A stretch of 64,000 nt of DNA from Raineya orbicola (GTDB lineage Bacteria; Bacteroidota; Bacteroidia; Cytophagales; Thermonemataceae): NCBI RefSeq assembly GCF_002843425.1, contig NZ_NKXO01000004.1, positions 1 to 64,000 on the forward strand. Direction: 5' to 3'. A model generated the notes under the pieces. That model was not told the origin of the DNA. It saw only the letters and a program-made list of their open reading frames with translations, and made no database searches. This document shows positions 60,279-64,000 of the stretch, piece by piece. Numbering within the stretch: position 1 is the stretch's first letter; each line of letters opens with the position of its first letter. Made by a program: the position numbers and the translations under genes.

Positions 60279-61577
60279 CTACAAAAAATCTAAAACCGAC
60301 TCCATTTGCACTCCTCGCGAACCCTTTACAAGAATGAACCAATCTTGCAAGTTTTTATCTTTGAGCCAATTATGTAAAGAAAATTTATCAGTAAAAAAAT
60401 AGGCTTTCGGTAAAAATTCCAAAGCAGGTTGCATTTCATCACCATACAAAACAACTAGATCAAAGTTTTTTTCAGCAATGAGCTTACCCAACTTTTGATG
60501 TTCGGCATAACTATAAGAACCAAGTTCATTCATTTGTCCCAAAATAACTGCTTTACTCTGTGAAGTTTGAATTTGAGCGAAATTTTCTATGGCTTCTTTC
60601 ATTGAACTTGGGTTGGCATTGTATGCGTCTAAAATGACAATATTAGTATTTTGATGTAAAATCTGCGAACGATTGTTACGAGGTTTGTAGCTCAAAATGG
60701 CTTCGTCCATTTTTTCGGGGGCTACTCCAAAATATTTACCAATGCACAAAGCCGTAGCAATATTTGCAAAATTATATTTGCCTATCAGTTGTGTTTGAAT
60801 AAAATTGCCTTGCTCATTTTCGTAAGAAACAAAAAAATCTGAACTGCCTAATTTACAATGTAAGTAATCTTTTTCGTTGGGATAAGTAAAAGTACGTTTT
60901 TTAGGAAATTTGAGTTTTTCAAGAACTGAAAGCAATTCTTTTTCATTAGTATTGAGAAAAATTACGCCTTTGTTTTTTTGCAAATACTTATAAAGTTCGC
61001 TATTAGCCTTTGCTACTCCTTCCAAACTCCCAAAACCCTCTAGATGGTCTAAACCGATATTGGTAACTACTCCGCAAGTGGGTTGTGCGATTTGACAAAG
61101 AAAAACTGTTTCGCCGATGTGATTCGCCCCAAGCTCAATAACTGCAATTTCTGTATCTTTCGGAATAGAAAGAATAGTAAGTGGTACTCCAATGTGATTA
61201 TTCAGATTGCCTTGTGTGGCGAAAGTTTTGTATTTCTGAGCTAACACAAGAGCTGTGAGTTCTTTGGTGGTTGTTTTACCATTAGAACCCGCAATAGCGA
61301 TAAAAGGAATATCTAAATTTTTTCGGTGTAAGGTAGCAAGTTGCTGTAAGGTTTTTAATACATTTTTCACCAAAATACACTTTTCGCTATTTTGGTATTT
61401 TTTTTCATCAATTACGGCATAAATAGCTCCTTTATCAAGAGCTTCTTGGGCGAAGGCATTTCCATTGAAATTCGCTCCTTTGAGAGCAAAAAAGATACTT
61501 CCTGCCTCAATTTTGCGAGTATCGGTAGAAATACGAGGATTTGCTAAATAAACCTTATAAAGCTCTGCCAATTGCAT
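60279..61577 (-). CDS. murF: UDP-MurNAc-tripeptide-D-Ala-D-Ala ligase
   Basis: A protein of 432 residues from ATG 61577; an in-frame start at 61616 adds 13 residues before the conserved MQLAELYKVYLANPRISTDTRKI. It adds D-Ala-D-Ala to the UDP-MurNAc tripeptide, the last cytoplasmic step of peptidoglycan precursor synthesis. ATP binding is by GSNGKTTTKEL, and the middle domain has AVIELGANHIGE and VVTNIGLDHLEGFG. DAYNANPSSMKEAIENFA begins the C-terminal domain. It stands alone between the ABC exporter and the divergent Wzz gene, not in a mur/fts cluster. Confidence 0.95.
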   Translation of the reverse strand: MQLAELYKVYLANPRISTDTRKIEAGSIFFALKGANFNGNAFAQEALDKGAIYAVIDEKKYQNSEKCILVKNVLKTLQQLATLHRKNLDIPFIAIAGSNGKTTTKELTALVLAQKYKTFATQGNLNNHIGVPLTILSIPKDTEIAVIELGANHIGETVFLCQIAQPTCGVVTNIGLDHLEGFGSLEGVAKANSELYKYLQKNKGVIFLNTNEKELLSVLEKLKFPKKRTFTYPNEKDYLHCKLGSSDFFVSYENEQGNFIQTQLIGKYNFANIATALCIGKYFGVAPEKMDEAILSYKPRNNRSQILHQNTNIVILDAYNANPSSMKEAIENFAQIQTSQSKAVILGQMNELGSYSYAEHQKLGKLIAEKNFDLVVLYGDEMQPALEFLPKAYFFTDKFSLHNWLKDKNLQDWFILVKGSRGVQMESVLDFL

Positions 61578-61637
61578 AAAACCAAATTTTGAAAATAAAA
61601 ACCTTTCATAAAACACACAAAGAAAGTAAAAAATTTA

Positions 61638-61646
61638 TAGTTTTGC
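61638..61646 (+). promoter_or_regulatory. -7 element of the wzz-lpxB unit
   Basis: TAGTTTTGC matches the consensus exactly, 18 nt before the ATG of the Wzz-like gene. No TTG is at the expected distance. Confidence 0.5.
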
Positions 61647-61664
61647 CCGATAAATATAGAAATT

Positions 61665-62528
61665 ATGAACACAACCAATTCGCAAAGCCAATCTTACGAA
61701 GAAATTGATTTATTAGAACTGATTATCAAGATTTACAAGTTTTTCAAAAAGCGATTTTTGCTTATTTTAGCAGTAATGATTGCTTGTATTGGGTTAGGGG
61801 TATTAAGTAGCTTTTTAGTTTTTCAGCCTCGCTATCAATCCACTATGATTTTTCAGTCGCGTTCAATGACAGCTTCCGAAGTAGTAGAGATAACAAATAC
61901 GCTTAACAACTTGGTAAGAGAAGAAAATTACAATGAAATTGAAAAACTTACAGGTTTGCCAAAAGATATTGCCAAGAACCTTGAAAAATTAGAAGCCGCT
62001 CCCAATCGTGAGATTCAAAAAAATATTGATAAAGATATACGCAAAGATTCTACAATTGCCCTTACCATAGAAACCACCAATAACGAAAATTTAGAGAAAA
62101 TCCAACAAGGGATAGTCAGTTATTTTGAAAATCTGCCTTATGTACAAAAACGCAAGCAACTTTTCAAAGAAAATAAAGAAAGATTGCTTGCTCAAATTCA
62201 AAAAGATATAAAACACACTGATAGCATCAAAAGAATTGTAGAAGCAAGTTTATTTGCTAAAAATCCCATTATTTTAAACTCCAATAGCGGATTTTCAAAA
62301 GACTTACTACTGCTATACGAAGCCGAGGGTAAAGTGAAAGAAGAATTGGCTTTTATTGATGATATAAAGGTCATCAAAGGTTTCACTCACTACCAAAAGC
62401 CTCGCAAATTTTCTATTCGTGACACTTTGGGAATTTCGGCACTGATAGGCTTTATTGTAGGCATTTTGTGGAGTTTGGTAATTGAATTCAACAAAATTAT
62501 TCGTCAAAGAGAACAAAACACAATCTAA
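61665..62528 (+). CDS. Wzz-like polysaccharide chain-length/co-polymerase protein
   Basis: A 287-residue inner-membrane protein with the polysaccharide co-polymerase layout. It has a cytoplasmic N-terminus (SYEEIDLLELIIKIYKFFKKR) and TM1 at about 31-53. A helical periplasmic domain of about 190 residues follows (coils such as EEKLTGLPKD and KIQQGIVSYFE), then TM2 at about 253-276 (GISALIGFIVGILWSLVI) with a basic end. Wzz-type proteins set the length of O-antigen or other surface polysaccharide. There is no kinase domain. No polymerase is adjacent; instead it is 10 nt upstream of lpxB. Confidence 0.8.
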   Translation: MNTTNSQSQSYEEIDLLELIIKIYKFFKKRFLLILAVMIACIGLGVLSSFLVFQPRYQSTMIFQSRSMTASEVVEITNTLNNLVREENYNEIEKLTGLPKDIAKNLEKLEAAPNREIQKNIDKDIRKDSTIALTIETTNNENLEKIQQGIVSYFENLPYVQKRKQLFKENKERLLAQIQKDIKHTDSIKRIVEASLFAKNPIILNSNSGFSKDLLLLYEAEGKVKEELAFIDDIKVIKGFTHYQKPRKFSIRDTLGISALIGFIVGILWSLVIEFNKIIRQREQNTI

Positions 62529-62538
62529 AATTTTCTCT

Positions 62539-63645
62539 GTGAAATACTACTTGGTAGTTGGTGAGCGTTCAGGCGATTTACACGCTTCTAACCTGATGAA
62601 AGCTATCAAAAATCTTGATAGCCAAGCTGATTTTCGCTTTTTAGGTGGTGAGCAAATGCAAGCAGTAGGTGGCACAATGTTTCAGCATTACAAGGAAATT
62701 GCTGTAATGGGCTTTTTGGAAGTGCTTTCCAAAATTTCCAAAATTTTTAAGTTTCTTTCACTTTGCAAAAAAGATATTCTCAACTACCAACCCGATGTAG
62801 TCATTTTAGTAGATTTTGCAGGATTTAATATGCGAATAGCTCGTTTCTGCAAAAAGCACAACATTCGCACCTTTTATTACATTTCCCCCAAAATATGGGC
62901 TTGGAATACAAAACGAGCGTACAAAATCAAAAAATACGTAGATAGAATGTTTGTAATCTTACCTTTTGAAAAAGATTTTTACAAAAAATTCCACTACGAA
63001 GTAGATTACGTAGGCAACCCCCTTTTAGATGCCATCAATAGTTACAAAGGAGATGAAAATTTTTTCAAGAAAAATAATCTTTCTCCCCAAAAGCCTATTT
63101 TAGCGGTTTTGCCCGGTAGCCGAAGAAGCGAACTTCATTACATTTTGCCTATTATGCTTTCTTGCAAGCCTTATTTTGCAGATTTTCAATGGGTTGTTGC
63201 AGGCGTTGATAATGTACCCACCGAAATGTATGATATTTGTAAAAAATACGAAGTCCCTGTTTTGTATAATCAAACCTATGATTTATTAGCTCACGCTCAC
63301 ACAGCCATTGTAACCTCAGGCACCGCTACGCTGGAAACGGCTCTTTTCAGCGTTCCACAAGTGGTTTGCTACAAGGGAAATGCCCTTTCATATCAAATTG
63401 CTAAACGATTAGTACAAGTACGTTACATTTCGCTTGTTAATCTCATAATGAACCAACAAGTAGTTTGTGAGCTTATCCAAAATAACCTAACCACTGAAAA
63501 CCTACGACAAGAATTAGAAAAAATCGTTTCGGGAGAAGGACGTGAAAAAATGCTTCAAAATTATCTCACCCTCAAACACATAATGGGCAGTGTAGGTGCT
63601 TCACAAACAGCGGCTCATAAAATGATTGACTATTTGAGTAAGTAA
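62539..63645 (+). CDS. lpxB: Lipid-A-disaccharide synthase (GTG start)
   Basis: A GT19 glycosyltransferase joining UDP-2,3-diacylglucosamine and lipid X into the lipid A disaccharide. From GTG 62539 it is 368 residues, and starts KYYLVVGERSGDLHASNLM, the canonical N-terminus. A TTG at 62482 would add 19 residues and overlap Wzz. Other blocks are VILVDFAGFNMRIAR, FYYISPKIWAWNTKRAYKIKKYVDRMF, YVGNPLLDAI and LPGSRRSELHYILPIM, with VTSGTATLETALF near the C-terminus. It is coupled to the Wzz gene (10-nt gap), linking lipid A and surface polysaccharide. Confidence 0.93.
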   Translation: MKYYLVVGERSGDLHASNLMKAIKNLDSQADFRFLGGEQMQAVGGTMFQHYKEIAVMGFLEVLSKISKIFKFLSLCKKDILNYQPDVVILVDFAGFNMRIARFCKKHNIRTFYYISPKIWAWNTKRAYKIKKYVDRMFVILPFEKDFYKKFHYEVDYVGNPLLDAINSYKGDENFFKKNNLSPQKPILAVLPGSRRSELHYILPIMLSCKPYFADFQWVVAGVDNVPTEMYDICKKYEVPVLYNQTYDLLAHAHTAIVTSGTATLETALFSVPQVVCYKGNALSYQIAKRLVQVRYISLVNLIMNQQVVCELIQNNLTTENLRQELEKIVSGEGREKMLQNYLTLKHIMGSVGASQTAAHKMIDYLSK

Positions 63646-63706
63646 CCCCTGATAAAAGTCAGTTTTTCTACTCCTTAAACTCATACCCTCCTCCATTTTT
63701 CCATAC

Positions 63707-63714
63707 TACTTTTG
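63707..63714 (+). promoter_or_regulatory. -7 element before the last gene
   Basis: TACTTTTG matches TAnnTTTG, 25 nt before the ATG at 63739; no well-spaced TTG is present. Confidence 0.35.
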
Positions 63715-63738
63715 GAAACAGAAATAGTATGGATTTTT

Positions 63739-64000
63739 ATGACCATCAAGGAGTTAATTAGTCGGAAAGTAGAGCCCAAAACACTTACCAAGCTCATTGT
63801 TCTGTTTTTTTACTCAAACAGAGATGAGCAAAAAATTGCCTTGCATACAGAAAATCTGCTTTATTCTTATACACAAGCAGGCAAAATGCACTTTTTCAGC
63901 ATTGATGCAAATCTCCACCCCGAACTTACCAAAAGTTTCAATGTCAAGCGTTTTCCAAAGCTAATTCTCATTTTTGAAGATAAAGAAATTGGCAGATTTG
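63739..64000 (+). CDS. Thioredoxin-fold protein lacking the CXXC motif (partial)
   Basis: A gene starting at ATG 63739 and open to the window edge (87 codons visible). The protein begins MTIKELISRKVEPKTL. A thioredoxin-like strand KLIVLFFYSNRDEQKI follows, then a helix, the second strand KMHFFSIDANLHPEL and the block FNVKRFPKLILIFEDKEIGRF, which fits the cis-proline region and last strands. The position of CXXC is occupied by SNRD, so it cannot act as a disulfide reductase in the usual way. It may be a binding or chaperone-like domain. Confidence 0.6.
   Translation, partial: MTIKELISRKVEPKTLTKLIVLFFYSNRDEQKIALHTENLLYSYTQAGKMHFFSIDANLHPELTKSFNVKRFPKLILIFEDKEIGRF

Noticed and set aside
1-64000. 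CRISPR array, tRNA or rRNA genes
   Set aside because: No regular short repeats with spacers, no cloverleaf with a T-loop in intergenic regions, and no conserved rRNA stretches were recognised by eye. A tRNA scan would be needed to exclude every tRNA.

Overview
This window reads as chromosomal DNA from a member of the Bacteroidota, probably an aerobic Cytophagales-type bacterium with AT-rich DNA. The evidence is a SusC/SusD outer-membrane pair, families largely confined to this phylum (DUF2851, DUF4199, PD40/OmpA fusions, Bacteroidota-type SdhC), and recurrent promoters of the form TTG-N20..22-TAnnTTTG. An oxygen-type protoporphyrinogen oxidase and complex I genes fit aerobic respiration. No rRNA, tRNA, CRISPR array, complete insertion sequence or prophage was seen.

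Layout. 1-8.8 kb: the tail of an unidentified gene, a YfiR-like exported protein, a MATE exporter, a class V aminotransferase, FtsK, a DUF2851 protein and a periplasmic beta-propeller. 8.8-13 kb (minus): sucC, then a tight run dinB-crotonase-FabH-like-dcd. 13.1-17.7 kb: a PD40/OmpA envelope protein, a small lipoprotein, a GT2 glycosyltransferase and an M28 peptidase. 17.8-22.5 kb: a succinate dehydrogenase locus in which an MNT/HEPN (mntA-hepT) toxin-antitoxin pair lies between sdhC and sdhA; two tandem Uma2 genes follow sdhA and no sdhB is present. 22.6-28.7 kb: YebC/PmpR, a small lipoprotein, CorA, protoporphyrinogen oxidase, DUF4199 and a large exported protein. 28.7-38.8 kb (minus): acyl-CoA dehydrogenase, MBL hydrolase, PlsC-type acyltransferase, a DinB-like protein and complex I genes nuoM-L-(Uma2)-K-J-I. 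39-42 kb: SufE, a membrane protein, LD-carboxypeptidase and RsmH. 42-49 kb (minus): susC-susD-Calx-beta-like lipoprotein-FAS1 lipoprotein. 49.3-57.8 kb: DUF1573 protein, SDR, GMC oxidoreductase, fumC, HD phosphohydrolase, S8 protease and a barrel-like protein. 57.8-64 kb: DUF2147, an ABC exporter, murF, a Wzz-like protein, lpxB and the start of a thioredoxin-like gene.

How genes work together. sucC, sdhC/sdhA, fumC and nuoI-M cover part of the TCA cycle and respiratory chain. rsmH, murF, ldcA, ftsK, lpxB, the GT2 enzyme and Wzz serve envelope growth and division. The SusC/D locus is an uptake system whose substrate cannot be read from the window because it carries no obvious glycoside hydrolase.

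The most unusual signals are accessory genes (MNT/HEPN and Uma2) placed with 1-4 nt spacing inside or beside the complex I and complex II operons. Others are a probable one-base deletion in an A tract near the 3' end of hepT, a mosaic pattern of identity between the tandem Uma2 genes, and split sdh and nuo gene sets. I found no clearly new multi-gene system. These are the best leads.
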